Assembly: GCA_020445255.1 (NCBI GenBank)
Contig: JAGRGY010000034.1
Span: 1 to 64,000 of the forward strand
Direction of reading: 5' to 3'
DNA length: 64,000 nt
DNA from: Gammaproteobacteria bacterium
GTDB lineage: Bacteria > Pseudomonadota > Gammaproteobacteria > Chromatiales > Chromatiaceae
Of the stretch, positions 27,019 through 37,100 are shown piece after piece (within the stretch, counting starts at the first letter, position 1; each line of letters starts with the position of its first letter). A model generated the notes under the pieces. That model ran no database searches. It was not told the origin of the DNA and saw only the letters and a program-made list of their open reading frames with translations. A program made the position numbers and the translations under genes.

Positions 27019-28515
27019 ATGACCCCCGAACAATTCGATGCCCTGGCTGCACAGGGCTATAACCGCATACCCGTCGTGTGCGAGGTGCTCGCCGACCTCG
27101 ACACCCCGCTCAGCGTCTACCTGAAACTGGTCCAGGGGCCATTCGGCTTTCTGTTCGAGTCGGTGCAGGGTGGCGAGAAATGGGGCCGCTATTCGATCAT
27201 CGGCCTGCCGTGCCGCACCCTTTTGCGCGTGACCGGCGACGCGATCAGCGTCGAGACCGACGGCGCCATCGTCGAGCACCGGACCGTTGCTGACCCGCTG
27301 GCGTTCGTCGATGAGTTCAAGGCCCGCTTCCGCGTGCCCGAGCTCGACGGCCTGCCACGCTTCTCCGGCGGCCTGGTCGGCTATTTCGGCTACGACACGG
27401 TGGCCTACATCGAACCCCGCCTGCGCAACCCGGACAAGCCGGATCCGCTCGGCTGCCCCGACATCCTGCTGATGGTCGCCGACGAGGTGGTGGTGTTCGA
27501 CAACCTCAGTGGGCGCATGTACATGATCGTGCATGCCGATATCGACCGCGGCGACACGCTGACCGGTACCCAAAAGCGTATCGATCAATTGATCGAACGC
27601 ATGCAGCAGGGCGCGCCCCGGCACCGCGCCGAGGGCCCGCGCACGGTCGACGAATCCGACTTCGTGTCGGGTTTCACCGAGGCGGGTTTCAAGCGTGCCG
27701 TCGAGCGTATCAAGCAGTACATCCTCGATGGCGACTGCATGCAGGTGGTGATCTCGCAACGCCTGTCGATCCCGTTCGCGGCCCGCCCACTCGACCTCTA
27801 CCGGGCACTGCGCGGCCTCAATCCCTCACCCTATATGTACTTTCTCGATCTTGGCGATTTCCAGATCGTCGGCTCGTCGCCGGAGATCCTGGTGAGGCTC
27901 GAGGACGGCGAGGTCACGGTGCGGCCGATCGCCGGAACGCGCCGCCGCGGTCATACCGAGGAAGAGGACCGGGCACTCGAGGCCGAACTGCTGGCCGACC
28001 CAAAGGAACTCGCCGAGCACCTGATGCTGATCGACCTGGGCCGCAACGACGCCGGCCGCGTGGCGCAGATCGGCAGCGTGAAACTGACCGACCGGATGGT
28101 CGTCGAACGCTACTCGCACGTGATGCACATCGTCTCCAATGTCACCGGTCGGCTGCGTGACGAGCTGGACGCGATCGACGTGCTGCGTGCGACCTTTCCG
28201 GCGGGCACCGTGTCCGGGGCACCGAAGATCCGCGCGATGGAGATCATCGACGAGCTCGAACCGGTCAAGCGCGGCGTGTATTCCGGTGCGGTTGGCTACC
28301 TGTCCTGGAGCGGCAACATGGATACCGCGATCGCGATCCGCACCGCCGTGATCAAGGATGGCCAGCTGCACATCCAGGCCGGTGCGGGCGTGGTCGCCGA
28401 TTCGGTGCCGGAGCTCGAGTGGAAGGAGACGATGAACAAGGGCCGCGCGGTGTTTCGCGCCGTGGCGCTGGCCGAGGCCGGGCTGGATACCCGACCGTGT
28501 AACGACGAGGCCTGA
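27019..28515 (+). CDS. trpE: Anthranilate synthase component I
   Basis: A 498-residue protein of normal TrpE length. Feedback-site residues ([20 protein letters not shown]) and the chorismate-binding core are present: [18 protein letters not shown], the [15 protein letters not shown] loop, [35 protein letters not shown] and the [16 protein letters not shown] end. It makes anthranilate with TrpG in tryptophan synthesis. GTGGAGTAGG precedes the ATG. It is separated from trpG by a CLC channel gene, and no leader-peptide attenuator is seen. Confidence 0.97.
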   Translation: MTPEQFDALAAQGYNRIPVVCEVLADLDTPLSVYLKLVQGPFGFLFESVQGGEKWGRYSIIGLPCRTLLRVTGDAISVETDGAIVEHRTVADPLAFVDEFKARFRVPELDGLPRFSGGLVGYFGYDTVAYIEPRLRNPDKPDPLGCPDILLMVADEVVVFDNLSGRMYMIVHADIDRGDTLTGTQKRIDQLIERMQQGAPRHRAEGPRTVDESDFVSGFTEAGFKRAVERIKQYILDGDCMQVVISQRLSIPFAARPLDLYRALRGLNPSPYMYFLDLGDFQIVGSSPEILVRLEDGEVTVRPIAGTRRRGHTEEEDRALEAELLADPKELAEHLMLIDLGRNDAGRVAQIGSVKLTDRMVVERYSHVMHIVSNVTGRLRDELDAIDVLRATFPAGTVSGAPKIRAMEIIDELEPVKRGVYSGAVGYLSWSGNMDTAIAIRTAVIKDGQLHIQAGAGVVADSVPELEWKETMNKGRAVFRAVALAEAGLDTRPCNDEA

Positions 28516-28528
28516 CCCGACGCCGTCG

Positions 28529-28560
28529 CCCGGCTGCCGCCACGCGTTGCGGCAGCCGGG
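28529..28560 (+). other. Strong hairpin after trpE, no T-run
   Basis: A perfect 12-bp stem, CCCGGCTGCCGC (28529-28540) with GCGGCAGCCGGG (28549-28560), around an 8-base loop, 14 bases past the trpE stop. It lacks a T-run. It may stabilise the trpE 3' end or partly separate trpE from the downstream genes. Confidence 0.6.
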
Positions 28561-28623
28561 CGGAATCTCGCAGGTGTTTTCCGTACAATTCCTCAACGCT
28601 TGTTAATTAGAAAGGTCGGCCTC

Positions 28624-30360
28624 GTGCAAGACACGGTGCGCAAACTCTGGAACACTCGCGGCCTGTTCGCTGTCGCCATCCTTGTCGGCCTGTTGTGCGG
28701 TGTTGCCGCCTGGGGATTCCGGCTGTTGATCGGCCTTGTGCACAATGTGGCCTTCTTCGGTCAGTTCTCGTTCGACTACGATGCGAATCTGCACACCGCG
28801 GAGTCGGCGTGGGGCTGGTTGGTCGTGCTCGTACCCGTGCTCGGCGGTATTGCCGTGATCTGGCTAGTCAAGAACTTTGCACCGGAGGCCAAGGGACACG
28901 GCGTTCCGGAGGTCATGGACGCGATCTTCCACAAGCGCGGTCGCATCCGCGGCGAAGTCAGCATCGTGAAGACGCTCGCCTCCGGAATCACCATTGGTAC
29001 CGGTGGTTCGCTCGGGCGTGAAGGCCCGATCGTCATGATCTGTTCGGCGTTCAGTTCGGTACTCGCGCAATGGCTCAATATGCCGATGAGTCAGCGCAAC
29101 CTGTTGATTGCATGCGGCGCGAGCGGCGGCATCGCGGCGACCTTCAATGCGCCGCTCGGTGGAATCCTGTTTTCGATCGAACTGCTGTTGTTGTCGGTCA
29201 ACAGTACGACCGTGATGCCGGTCATCATCTCGTCGGTGATCGCGGCCAATACGGGTCGATACCTGATCGGCCCGGAACCCGCGTTTCATATACCGACCGG
29301 CATGATGCATGCGGTGGGTGAAAGCCCTCTTATGCTGGCGATCTATTTTCCGTTCGCCGCAATCGTCGGCCTCGTTGCGGTCGTGTTCGTCAAGAGCATC
29401 TACTGGAGCGAACAGTGGTTCGACAACCTTCCGGTTGGTCCCTACCAGCGCCACATGATCGGCATGCTGGCGCTCGGGGTGTTGATGTTGGGCATGTACG
29501 AGACCTTCGGCCACTACTACATCCAGGGCGTCGGTTACGCGACCATCCAGGACCTCGTGTCGGGCAACATGACCTCGGCGTGGTTCATAGCGCTGCTGGT
29601 GGTGGTCAAGCTGATTGCCGTCCTGCTCACGATAGGCTCGGGCGGCTCGGGCGGGGTGTTCTCGCCGTCGCTATACCTCGGCGCGACACTCGGCGGGGCA
29701 TTCGGCTATGGCCTGGCGGCGTTGTTTCCGTCGATCGGTGTGGACGCTCCCGCGTTCGCCCTCGTGGGCATGGCGGCGATGGTCGCGGCCACCACGAGTG
29801 CACCGCTGACCGCCGCGATCATGACCTACGAGATGACGCTGGACTACGTTGTCGTATTGCCGATCATGGTTGGTGTCGCCGTCGCGTACGCCGTACGCAG
29901 ACATTTCTCCGAGGGCGACATTTATACGCTGAAACTGATTCGACGCGGCCGCAGCGTGCCGCATGGCCGCCATTCCGATATCAATTCGCATCTTATGATC
30001 AACGAGATCATGAACAAGCAATTCGAATTCGTGAAGTCGGACGCCGTTGTGGACGCTGGTGATGGCACGCGCAGCATGGTCGTCGTCGACGACGACAACA
30101 AGGTCATCGGGCTGATCAATCCGATCAGCAGCCGCACCGGGATCCAGTACCGTGCTGGCGACGTGATGCTGACGGAGTTCATCCCGATCCGCTCCGGTCT
30201 GTCGCTGCGCGAGGCGTTTTACGAGATCGATCGCCATTCCCGGGTGGTGGCGGTGGTGACGCGCGACGGGTCGACCGATGCAGACAAGGTCGTCGGGGTG
30301 CTGAGTCCGTTCGATCTGACGCGCGCAATGGCGAACGCGTCGCAGCTGCATCTGCACTAA
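28624..30360 (+). CDS. CLC family chloride channel/antiporter with CBS-type tail
   Basis: A 578-residue protein; a GTG start at 28624 behind AAAGG is chosen over an upstream TTG. The membrane core holds the CLC signatures GTGGSLGREGPIVMIC (gating Glu), GSGGSGGVFSPSLYLG and AATTSAPLTAAIMTYEMT. After the last helix about 130 residues form a CBS-pair-like cytosolic domain. It moves chloride, probably in exchange with protons. It is inserted between trpE and trpG, which are normally adjacent. Confidence 0.92.
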   Translation: MQDTVRKLWNTRGLFAVAILVGLLCGVAAWGFRLLIGLVHNVAFFGQFSFDYDANLHTAESAWGWLVVLVPVLGGIAVIWLVKNFAPEAKGHGVPEVMDAIFHKRGRIRGEVSIVKTLASGITIGTGGSLGREGPIVMICSAFSSVLAQWLNMPMSQRNLLIACGASGGIAATFNAPLGGILFSIELLLLSVNSTTVMPVIISSVIAANTGRYLIGPEPAFHIPTGMMHAVGESPLMLAIYFPFAAIVGLVAVVFVKSIYWSEQWFDNLPVGPYQRHMIGMLALGVLMLGMYETFGHYYIQGVGYATIQDLVSGNMTSAWFIALLVVVKLIAVLLTIGSGGSGGVFSPSLYLGATLGGAFGYGLAALFPSIGVDAPAFALVGMAAMVAATTSAPLTAAIMTYEMTLDYVVVLPIMVGVAVAYAVRRHFSEGDIYTLKLIRRGRSVPHGRHSDINSHLMINEIMNKQFEFVKSDAVVDAGDGTRSMVVVDDDNKVIGLINPISSRTGIQYRAGDVMLTEFIPIRSGLSLREAFYEIDRHSRVVAVVTRDGSTDADKVVGVLSPFDLTRAMANASQLHLH

Positions 30361-30480
30361 ACACGGTGACGTCAATCATGTACAACGAATCCATGGGCGC
30401 CCGCCTCGCGGTGGTGGGCAGGCTGACACGCCTGTCGACGGTGCTGTCTTTCTCCCCGAACGTGGAGTGTTGATCCCGAA

Positions 30481-31059
30481 ATGTTGCTGATGATCGACAA
30501 CTACGACTCCTTCACGTTCAACATCGTGCAGTATCTGGGTGAGCTCGGTGCCGACGTGCGTGTCGTGCGCAACGACGAGATCGACGTGGCCGGCATCGCC
30601 GCGCTGCAGCCGGAACAGCTGGTGATCTCGCCCGGCCCGTGCACGCCGACCGAGGCCGGCGTGTCGGTCGCGGCGATCGAGGCGTTTGCGGGTAAGCTGC
30701 CCATCCTCGGCGTCTGCCTGGGGCACCAGGCGATCGGCCAGGCCTTCGGCGGCAGGATCGTGCACGCGCGCGAGGTCATGCACGGAAAGACGTCGCCGAT
30801 CTACCACACGTCGAGCGGCGTGTTCAGCGATCTGCCGAATCCGTTCGAAGCGACCCGTTATCATTCGCTGGTCATTGAACGTGCGACGCTGCCCGCTTGC
30901 CTCGAGGTTACGGCCTGGACCGAAAGCGACGGCCAGGTCGACGAGATCATGGGCGTGCGCCACCGCCAACTGCCGGTCCAGGGCGTGCAGTTTCATCCGG
31001 AATCGATCCTGACCGAGCATGGCCACCAGATGCTGCGAAATTTTCTCGACGGCCGCTGA
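30481..31059 (+). CDS. trpG: Anthranilate/aminodeoxychorismate synthase component II (glutamine amidotransferase)
   Basis: A 192-residue type 1 glutamine amidotransferase: [20 protein letters not shown], the nucleophile block [16 protein letters not shown] (Cys near 79), and the His-Glu pair [10 protein letters not shown] near 172. It supplies ammonia to TrpE, and perhaps to PabB as well. trpD follows after 26 bases. Confidence 0.96.
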   Translation: MLLMIDNYDSFTFNIVQYLGELGADVRVVRNDEIDVAGIAALQPEQLVISPGPCTPTEAGVSVAAIEAFAGKLPILGVCLGHQAIGQAFGGRIVHAREVMHGKTSPIYHTSSGVFSDLPNPFEATRYHSLVIERATLPACLEVTAWTESDGQVDEIMGVRHRQLPVQGVQFHPESILTEHGHQMLRNFLDGR

Positions 31060-31085
31060 CGGCCGCGCGACGACAAGGGGGCGGA

Positions 31086-32105
31086 ATGGACATCAAGCAG
31101 GCGATCGCACACGTCATCGAGCATCACGATCTCGATGCCGATGACATGACCACGGTCATGCGCCAGATCATGACCGGCGGCGCGACGCCGGCGCAGATCG
31201 GCGGCTTCCTGGTCGGTCTGCGCATGAAGGGTGAATCGGTCGGCGAGATAGCGGCCGCTGCCGGCGTGATGCGCGAGCTGGCCTCCGGCGTCGATATCGG
31301 CGGCCTCGACCACACGGTCGACATCGTTGGCACCGGCGGCGATGCGTCGGGCACGTTCAACGTCTCGACCGCGAGCATGTTCGTCGCGGCGGCGGCGGGC
31401 TGCCATGTCGCCAAGCATGGCAACCGCTCGGTGTCGAGCAAGTCCGGCAGCGCCGATGCGCTCGAGACCGCGGGCCTGCGCCTCGATCTGACATCGGAGC
31501 AGGTCGCGCAGTGCGTGCGCGAGGTCGGTGTCGGTTTCATGTTCGCGCCCGGTCACCACAGTGCGATGAAGCACGCGATCGGACCGCGCCGCGAGATGGG
31601 TGTGCGCACGATCTTCAACGTGCTCGGCCCGCTGACCAACCCGGCCGGCGTACCGAACCAGCTGCTCGGCGTGTTCAGCGACGCGCTGCTCGAACCGCTG
31701 GCCGAGGTGCTGCGCCGGCTCGGCAGTCGCCACGTCATGGTCGTGCATTCGCACGACGGCCTCGACGAGATCAGCATCGGCGACCGTACCGAGGTCGCCG
31801 AACTCAAGGACGGCCGGGTCCACCGGTTCGCGATCCAGCCCGAGGATTTCGGCTTCACCCGCAGCCCGCTCGACGCGATCCGCGTCGACGGCCCGCAGGA
31901 CAGCGTAAAGACGATCATTGGCGTGCTCGACGATCGCGCCGGGCCCGCGCGCGACATCGTCGTGCTGAACGCCGGCGCCGCTATCTATGTCGCCGGCCTC
32001 GCCGATTCGCTGAAGGACGGCATCGCAAGAGCGGATGCGGCCATCGCCAGTGGTGAGGCACGTACGCGTCTCGATCGGCTCGTCGTGCTGACACAGAGTT
32101 TCTGA
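31086..32105 (+). CDS. trpD: Anthranilate phosphoribosyltransferase
   Basis: A 339-residue protein; the ATG at 31086 follows AAGGGGG. Hallmarks: VDIVGTGGDASGTFNVSTAS for PRPP binding, AKHGNRSVSSKSGSADALE and GPRREMGVRTIFNVLGPLTN for anthranilate. It catalyses the second step of tryptophan synthesis. A longer upstream open frame overlaps trpG and is rejected. Confidence 0.97.
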   Translation: MDIKQAIAHVIEHHDLDADDMTTVMRQIMTGGATPAQIGGFLVGLRMKGESVGEIAAAAGVMRELASGVDIGGLDHTVDIVGTGGDASGTFNVSTASMFVAAAAGCHVAKHGNRSVSSKSGSADALETAGLRLDLTSEQVAQCVREVGVGFMFAPGHHSAMKHAIGPRREMGVRTIFNVLGPLTNPAGVPNQLLGVFSDALLEPLAEVLRRLGSRHVMVVHSHDGLDEISIGDRTEVAELKDGRVHRFAIQPEDFGFTRSPLDAIRVDGPQDSVKTIIGVLDDRAGPARDIVVLNAGAAIYVAGLADSLKDGIARADAAIASGEARTRLDRLVVLTQSF

Positions 32106-32135
32106 CGTGACGGACGCGCGGTGACATTTATCGCC

Positions 32136-32933
32136 ATGGGCAACACCCCGGACATCCTGAAGAAGATCGTCGCGCGCAAGCACGAGGAGATCGCCGAGCG
32201 TGCGGACGCCGTGCCGATCGGGATGCTGCGCGAACGCCTCGGCGACGCCGATCCACCGCGCGGCTTCGTCGCTGCGCTGCAGGCCAGGGTCGATGCCGGT
32301 GCCGCGGCCGTGATCGCCGAGATTAAGAAGGCGTCGCCATCGAAGGGTGTGTTGCGCGAGGATTTCCGCCCGGCCGAGATCGCGGCCAGTTACGCCAGGG
32401 GTGGTGCGGCCTGTCTGTCGGTGCTGACCGACGTCGATTTCTTCCAGGGCGGCGATGCCTACCTGCAGCAGGCCCGCGCAGCCTGCGCGCTGCCGGTGAT
32501 CCGCAAGGATTTCATCGTCGATCCCTACCAGGTGGTCGAGGCGCGTGCGATCGGTGCCGACTGCATCCTGCTGATTGCGGCGTGTCTCGACGACGCGCAG
32601 CTGCATGGCCTGAACGACCAGGCGCGCACACTCGGCATGGATGTGCTGATCGAGGTGCACGACGGCCACGAACTCGCGCGCGCGCTGTGCACCGACAATC
32701 GACTGATCGGCATCAACAACCGCAACCTGCGAACGTTCGAGGTCAGCCTGCAGACCACGCTGGACCTGCTCGGAGATATACCGGGCGACCGACTGGTGGT
32801 CACCGAGAGCGGCATCCTGCAGCCGGCCGACGTCGCACTGATGCGCGCACATGGCGTGCACACCTTTCTGGTGGGGGAGGCCTTCATGCGTGCGGATGAC
32901 CCGGGGGCGCGGCTGCGCGAGCTGTTCGCCTGA
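32136..32933 (+). CDS. trpC: Indole-3-glycerol phosphate synthase
   Basis: A 265-residue TIM-barrel enzyme starting [20 protein letters not shown]; a GTG 15 bases upstream is possible. Catalytic residues sit in [62 protein letters not shown] and VTESGIL. It closes the indole ring. It is monofunctional, without a fused TrpF, and ends convergent with the next gene only 7 bases away. Confidence 0.96.
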   Translation: MGNTPDILKKIVARKHEEIAERADAVPIGMLRERLGDADPPRGFVAALQARVDAGAAAVIAEIKKASPSKGVLREDFRPAEIAASYARGGAACLSVLTDVDFFQGGDAYLQQARAACALPVIRKDFIVDPYQVVEARAIGADCILLIAACLDDAQLHGLNDQARTLGMDVLIEVHDGHELARALCTDNRLIGINNRNLRTFEVSLQTTLDLLGDIPGDRLVVTESGILQPADVALMRAHGVHTFLVGEAFMRADDPGARLRELFA

Positions 32934-32940
32934 AGCGGGC

Positions 32941-33435
32941 TCAGCCCTCGAGTCCGGTGAGGGCGTGGCGGTTGGCGCGGTGCGGCAGGTGGGTGACGAC
33001 GCGACCCTCGACCACAGTGATCTGGCAGGCGTCCGAGTCGCACAACTCCGCCGGGATGTGCGAGCGCAGGATAGCAACGACCTGCTCGGTCTCGCCGCTG
33101 CGCGCGTAGCGCATGATGGTCTGTGAGAAGCCGTATTCGGCATCGAACAGCTCTACGACGATACGGTCGACCGCCTCGACACCGCCGGCGCGGTCGAACA
33201 GGTTCGCGCTCGCCGCGTACTCGCCGGCGTCGATCCACAGACACAGCGTCGGCTCGCCGATCCTGAGACCGTGCTTGTGGGTCATCAGGTATTGCCAGAG
33301 TTTGAACGCGTCGAGTTCGACGAAGCGCACGCTTCCCTCGCGGTAGCGGTTCACGACCTCGCAGCGCATCAGCTTCTGGCTCTGGTGAAAGGGCGATCCC
33401 GCGTGCACGGGCTGTGGTGTCGGTTCGCTCAACAT
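32941..33435 (-). CDS. Protein of unknown function downstream of crp
   Basis: A 164-residue protein starting MLSEPTPQPVHAGSPFHQSQ. It has no signal peptide or membrane segment. FVELDAFKLWQYLMTHKHGL and LFDRAGGVEAVDRIVVELFD suggest an alpha/beta globular fold, and two Cys (CDSDAC) lie near the C-terminus. I do not recognise a family. Its start lies 47 bases past the crp stop on the same strand, so co-expression is likely. Confidence 0.7.
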   Translation of the reverse strand: MLSEPTPQPVHAGSPFHQSQKLMRCEVVNRYREGSVRFVELDAFKLWQYLMTHKHGLRIGEPTLCLWIDAGEYAASANLFDRAGGVEAVDRIVVELFDAEYGFSQTIMRYARSGETEQVVAILRSHIPAELCDSDACQITVVEGRVVTHLPHRANRHALTGLEG

Positions 33436-33481
33436 GAGCGTATTAGCGGCGGCGGTGCCGGGCGCTTGAGCAGGTTCGGCC

Positions 33482-34153
33482 TCAGCGCGTGCCAAACACT
33501 ACGATGGTCTTGCCTTTGACATGGATCAGCCCGCGTTCTTCCAGGTCTTTGAGCACGCGCCCGGCCATCTCGCGCGAACAGCCGACGATGCGGCCGATCT
33601 CCTGGCGCGTGATCCGGATCTGCATGCCGTCGGGGTGGGTCATCGCGTCGGGCTGCTTGCACAGATCCAGTAGCGTGCCGGCGATTCGGCCGGTGACGTC
33701 GAGGAAGGCGAGGTGACTGACCTTCTGGCTGGTCGCGGCGAGGCGTTCGGTCAGCTGGCGGCCGAGCGCATAAAGAATCTTGCGCGTGAAGGAACGCAGA
33801 TCCGTCTCGAACAGCTGCTCGAGCTTCTGGTACGAGATCTCGGCCAGTTCACACGCGGTACGCGTGCGCACCATCACCGAACGCATCGGCGTCGGCAGAA
33901 ACAACCCCATCTCGCCGATGAAGTCGCCCTTGTTGAGGTAGGTGAGGATGATTTCGCGACCCTCGTCGTCCTCGAGGTAAACCGTGACCTGGCCGGACAC
34001 CAGATAGAACAGGCTGTCGGCGGCGTCGCCGGGATGAATGAATTCGGTCTTGGCCGGATAGCGCCTGCGATGGCAGTGGGCCAGGAAGGGTTTTAGCCAG
34101 TCAGGATCCTGCGGTGGTGGCTGGGCGATGCTGTACGGGTTCGACTGGGGCAT
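33482..34153 (-). CDS. crp: cAMP-binding transcriptional regulator, Crp/Vfr type
   Basis: A 223-residue protein with the cyclic nucleotide fold ([20 protein letters not shown]), cAMP contacts [20 protein letters not shown] (Arg-Ser pair) and the dimer-helix Thr-Ser ([15 protein letters not shown]), then the [23 protein letters not shown]. These residues match E. coli CRP and Pseudomonas Vfr rather than FNR (no N-terminal Cys cluster). It is divergent from the OsmC/YhfA gene as in E. coli. It regulates transcription in response to cAMP. Confidence 0.95.
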   Translation of the reverse strand: MPQSNPYSIAQPPPQDPDWLKPFLAHCHRRRYPAKTEFIHPGDAADSLFYLVSGQVTVYLEDDEGREIILTYLNKGDFIGEMGLFLPTPMRSVMVRTRTACELAEISYQKLEQLFETDLRSFTRKILYALGRQLTERLAATSQKVSHLAFLDVTGRIAGTLLDLCKQPDAMTHPDGMQIRITRQEIGRIVGCSREMAGRVLKDLEERGLIHVKGKTIVVFGTR

Positions 34154-34250
34154 GGTCGCTTAACAGAGTTCTCGCAAGGATTCTAGGCAGGCTGCGGGGC
34201 ATTGTCGAACTGTGCTAGCCTGTTCGCCCTCCTTTTGTGACCCAGCGCTA

Positions 34251-34670
34251 ATGAAGGCACGAATTAAGTGGGTGGAAGGCGTGACCATGGTCGGTGAGTC
34301 CGGCAGTGGCCATGCGGTCGTCATCGACGGTCCGCCCGAGCATGGAGGCCGCAACCTCGGGGTGCGGCCGATGGAGATGCTGCTGTTGGGCATGGGCGGC
34401 TGCACCCAGTTCGACGTGCTGCTGATCCTGCGTCGGGGACGCCATGACGTGCGTCTGTGCGAGGTCGAGCTCGAGGCCGAACGCGCCGAATCCGATCCCA
34501 AGGTGTTTACGAAGATCCATGCCCATTTCCGCGTCGGTGGTCACGGTCTCACCGAGAAGGTGGTCGACCGCGCGATCCGGATGAGTGCGGAGAAGTATTG
34601 CTCGGCGTCGATCATGCTCGGCGCCACCGCCGAGATCACCCACGATTTCGAGATCGTGGACGTCGCATGA
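34251..34670 (+). CDS. OsmC family protein (YhfA-like)
   Basis: A 139-residue OsmC-fold protein starting MKARIKWVEGVTMVGESGSG. The conserved redox Cys regions GMGGCTQFDVLLIL and AEKYCSASIMLGATAEI are present, as is RPMEMLLLG. Family members reduce organic hydroperoxides or have unknown roles; the YhfA subgroup sits divergent from crp, as here. The start overlaps nothing, and the stop overlaps the VOC gene's ATG. Confidence 0.9.
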   Translation: MKARIKWVEGVTMVGESGSGHAVVIDGPPEHGGRNLGVRPMEMLLLGMGGCTQFDVLLILRRGRHDVRLCEVELEAERAESDPKVFTKIHAHFRVGGHGLTEKVVDRAIRMSAEKYCSASIMLGATAEITHDFEIVDVA

Positions 34671-35089
34671 ACCGGCCCCCGCTCGGCTACGGGATGCGCC
34701 ACGTGGCATTGTTCGTGCGCGACCTGCCGGCCTGCGAACGGTTCTACGTCGAGCTGCTCGGCATGGAGGTGCAGTGGCGGCCCGACGACCAGAACGTCTA
34801 TCTGACCTCGGGTGGCGACAACCTGGCGCTACACCAGGCCAGCACCGATCATGCGCGCGACGAGGCGGCGCAACGCCTCGACCACATCGGATTTTTCGTG
34901 TCCGCTGCCAGCGATGTCGACGACTGGTTCGCCTGGCTCACCAGCCGTGGAGTGCCGATGCGCACCGAGCCGCGTACCCATCGCGACGGGGCCCGCAGCT
35001 TCTACTGCTACGATCCGGACGGCACCCATCTGCAGATCATCCATCACCCGCCGGTGAACGCCTGGGAGGATCTGCGCGGGATCGCCTGA
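34667..35089 (+). CDS. VOC family (glyoxalase/bleomycin-resistance-like) protein
   Basis: A 140-residue protein with the VOC fold: MRHVALFVRDLPACERFYVE in the first half, then LDHIGFFVSAASDVDDWFAW and FYCYDPDGTHLQIIHHPP with His/Glu-type metal positions. The substrate is unknown. Translation is coupled to the OsmC gene by an ATGA overlap. Confidence 0.88.
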   Translation: MNRPPLGYGMRHVALFVRDLPACERFYVELLGMEVQWRPDDQNVYLTSGGDNLALHQASTDHARDEAAQRLDHIGFFVSAASDVDDWFAWLTSRGVPMRTEPRTHRDGARSFYCYDPDGTHLQIIHHPPVNAWEDLRGIA

Positions 35090-35162
35090 CGGCAGTTGTC
35101 CGGCCGGGTGAATCTGCGGTAAGTTTGCGCCCCCTTTCGACTTTTGCCGGGAATTCAGCAGA

Positions 35163-35978
35163 ATGTCCAAGTCGAGCCGCTTGAAGCTGCACGGGTTCAA
35201 CAACCTGACCAAGACGCTCAGCTTCAACATCTACGATATCAATTACGCGGCCAACGCCAACCAGGAAGGCGGTTACATCCGCTACATCGACGAGGCGTAC
35301 AGTGCCAAGCGCCTGACCGAGATCCTGCGCAACGTGACCGAAATCATCGGCGCGAACGTGCTCAACATCGCGCGCCAGGACTATGAGCCGCACGGCGCCA
35401 GCGTGACGATTCTGATTTCGGAAGAGCCGATCGCGGCCGAGCACATCTCGAACTCCGAGGCGCCCGGTCCGCTGCCGGAGACGATCGTCGGGCACCTGGA
35501 CAAGAGCCATATCACGGTGCACACCTACCCGGAGAGTCATCCCGACAACGGCATCTCCACATTCAGAGCCGACATCGACGTGTCGACCTGCGGCCGCATC
35601 TCGCCGCTGAAGGCCTTGAACTACCTGATCCACTCGTTCGAGTCGGACATCGTGACGATGGACTACCGGGTGCGCGGCTTCACCCGCGACGTCAACGGCA
35701 AGAAGCACTACATGGATCACAAGATCAACTCGATCCAGAACTTTCTCGCCCGCGACACGCGCGAGCGCTACCAGATGATCGACGTCAACGTGTACCAGGA
35801 GAACATCTTTCACACCAAGATGATGCTCAAGGAGTTCGATCTCGACAGCTACCTGTTCGGAGTCGACGTCGACGACGTGTCGCCAAAGGAGCAGCGCACG
35901 ATCTCGGAGAAGATCCGGCGCGAGATGCTCGAGATCTTCTACGGTCGCAACATGTCGCGTGCGATGAAGCTTTCCTGA
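35163..35978 (+). CDS. speD: S-adenosylmethionine decarboxylase proenzyme
   Basis: A 271-residue protein of the E. coli SpeD type (not the short form): [20 protein letters not shown], the self-cleavage site [14 protein letters not shown] near residue 115 where the Ser becomes the pyruvoyl group, and [20 protein letters not shown]. It makes decarboxylated SAM for spermidine synthesis. No speE neighbour is present. It converges with apaH 12 bases away. Confidence 0.96.
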   Translation: MSKSSRLKLHGFNNLTKTLSFNIYDINYAANANQEGGYIRYIDEAYSAKRLTEILRNVTEIIGANVLNIARQDYEPHGASVTILISEEPIAAEHISNSEAPGPLPETIVGHLDKSHITVHTYPESHPDNGISTFRADIDVSTCGRISPLKALNYLIHSFESDIVTMDYRVRGFTRDVNGKKHYMDHKINSIQNFLARDTRERYQMIDVNVYQENIFHTKMMLKEFDLDSYLFGVDVDDVSPKEQRTISEKIRREMLEIFYGRNMSRAMKLS

Positions 35979-35990
35979 GCGGCAGGCGGC

Positions 35991-36830
35991 TCAGGCGAAG
36001 CGCGTAGGGTCCTGCCAGCCTGGGCAGGCCAGCGAATGACGCTGCGGGTGCGGCGTGTCCAGGCGCAGTAGGGTCAAGGCGCCCCCCCACAGGCAGCCCG
36101 TATCGAGTGCCCAGACATTGTCGGTCGCGAGGTAGCCGAGCGTCGACCAGTGGCCGAACACGATGCGCTGATCGCGGCTGGCGCGCTGCGGGTGTTCGTA
36201 CCATGGCAGGCGGCCACGGGCCTGGCTGCCCGGCGGCCCCTTCTCTTTCAGCGCCAGGTTGCCGTCGAGGTCACAGAAGCGCAGGCGCGTCAGGCAGTTG
36301 GTGATGAAGCGCCAGCGCTCCATGTCACGCAGGCCCGGGTCCCAGCGCTTGGGTTTGTTGCCGTACATGTGCGCGAAGTAGTCAGGGTGGCCTGTACCGC
36401 GCAACACGTCCTCGACCTCGCGCGCGCACCCGAGCGTGGTCGCCAGATCCCACTGCGGAGGCAGACCTGCATGCACCATCAGGAAGCCGAGTTCGGAATC
36501 GTGGTGAGCCAGCGGGCGGTGACGTAGCCAGTGCAGCAGTCCGTCGCGGTCAGGCGCTGCGAGCACGTCGGCGAGGCTGGGTTCGTGGCGCGTCTTGTCG
36601 CCCTGACTGGCCAGTGCCAGCAGGTGCAGATCATGGTTGCCCAGCACGCACACCGCGGCGTCGCCAAGGTCGCGTACGAAGCGCAGCACCTCGAGTGATT
36701 TGGGGCCGCGATTGACCAGGTCGCCGACAAACCAGAGCCGATCGGTGGCGGCATCGAACCCGACCTGGTCGAGCGCGCGCCTGAGTTCGTCGTGGCAGCC
36801 CTGGATATCGCCGACTGCGTAGACAGCCAT
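35991..36830 (-). CDS. apaH: Diadenosine tetraphosphatase (symmetrical)
   Basis: A 279-residue calcineurin-type phosphatase with MAVYAVGDIQGCHDELRRAL, GDLVNRGPKSLEVLRF, LGNHDLHLLA and late HWSTLGYL and DTGCLWGGALTLLRLD blocks. It hydrolyses Ap4A to ADP. It normally follows apaG directly, but here a 264-base repeat-like element lies between them and reaches to within 6 bases of the ATG. No clear ribosome site precedes the start. Confidence 0.96.
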   Translation of the reverse strand: MAVYAVGDIQGCHDELRRALDQVGFDAATDRLWFVGDLVNRGPKSLEVLRFVRDLGDAAVCVLGNHDLHLLALASQGDKTRHEPSLADVLAAPDRDGLLHWLRHRPLAHHDSELGFLMVHAGLPPQWDLATTLGCAREVEDVLRGTGHPDYFAHMYGNKPKRWDPGLRDMERWRFITNCLTRLRFCDLDGNLALKEKGPPGSQARGRLPWYEHPQRASRDQRIVFGHWSTLGYLATDNVWALDTGCLWGGALTLLRLDTPHPQRHSLACPGWQDPTRFA

Positions 36831-36836
36831 TTCTAC

Positions 36837-37100
36837 GGCCCGCTCACACTACGCACGAACCAGCGACGGCGTCCCATTCTTCCGCCCAACAGGTCGCGCT
36901 GAGCGTGGTGTATCCGCCGTATACGGGCGAGCCGCAACGCGGTTGGCGGAAAAATGGGGACAATCCCTTTTGTGCCGCACCCCCAGATGGGTGATGCGGC
37001 GTGGCGCGTCGTTCGTTCGGGCTCACAAAGCGTCTCTCCTCGCGCCCTGCCTGACCCAATTGGAGCAGCAACGTTGGCGCGTGCGTAGTGCGAACAGGCC
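36837..37100. repeat. MITE-like element with terminal inverted repeats and nested palindromes
   Basis: A 264-base non-coding stretch fills the gap between apaG and apaH. Its ends are 26-base imperfect inverted repeats (36837-36862 and 37075-37100) sharing GGCC, then CACTACGCACG, then CCA. Inside, CCCATTCTTCCGCCCAAC (36873-36890) pairs with 36942-36958, and GCCGCA (36974-36979) pairs with TGCGGC (36995-37000). The right end abuts the apaG stop exactly. No open frame inside looks real. Nested palindromes with TIRs are typical of small non-autonomous mobile elements. Confidence 0.6.

Noticed and set aside
30993..33143. A 716-codon minus-strand frame across trpD and trpC
   Set aside because: The plus strand encodes full TrpD and TrpC with all catalytic motifs; the antisense frame is an artefact of codon bias.
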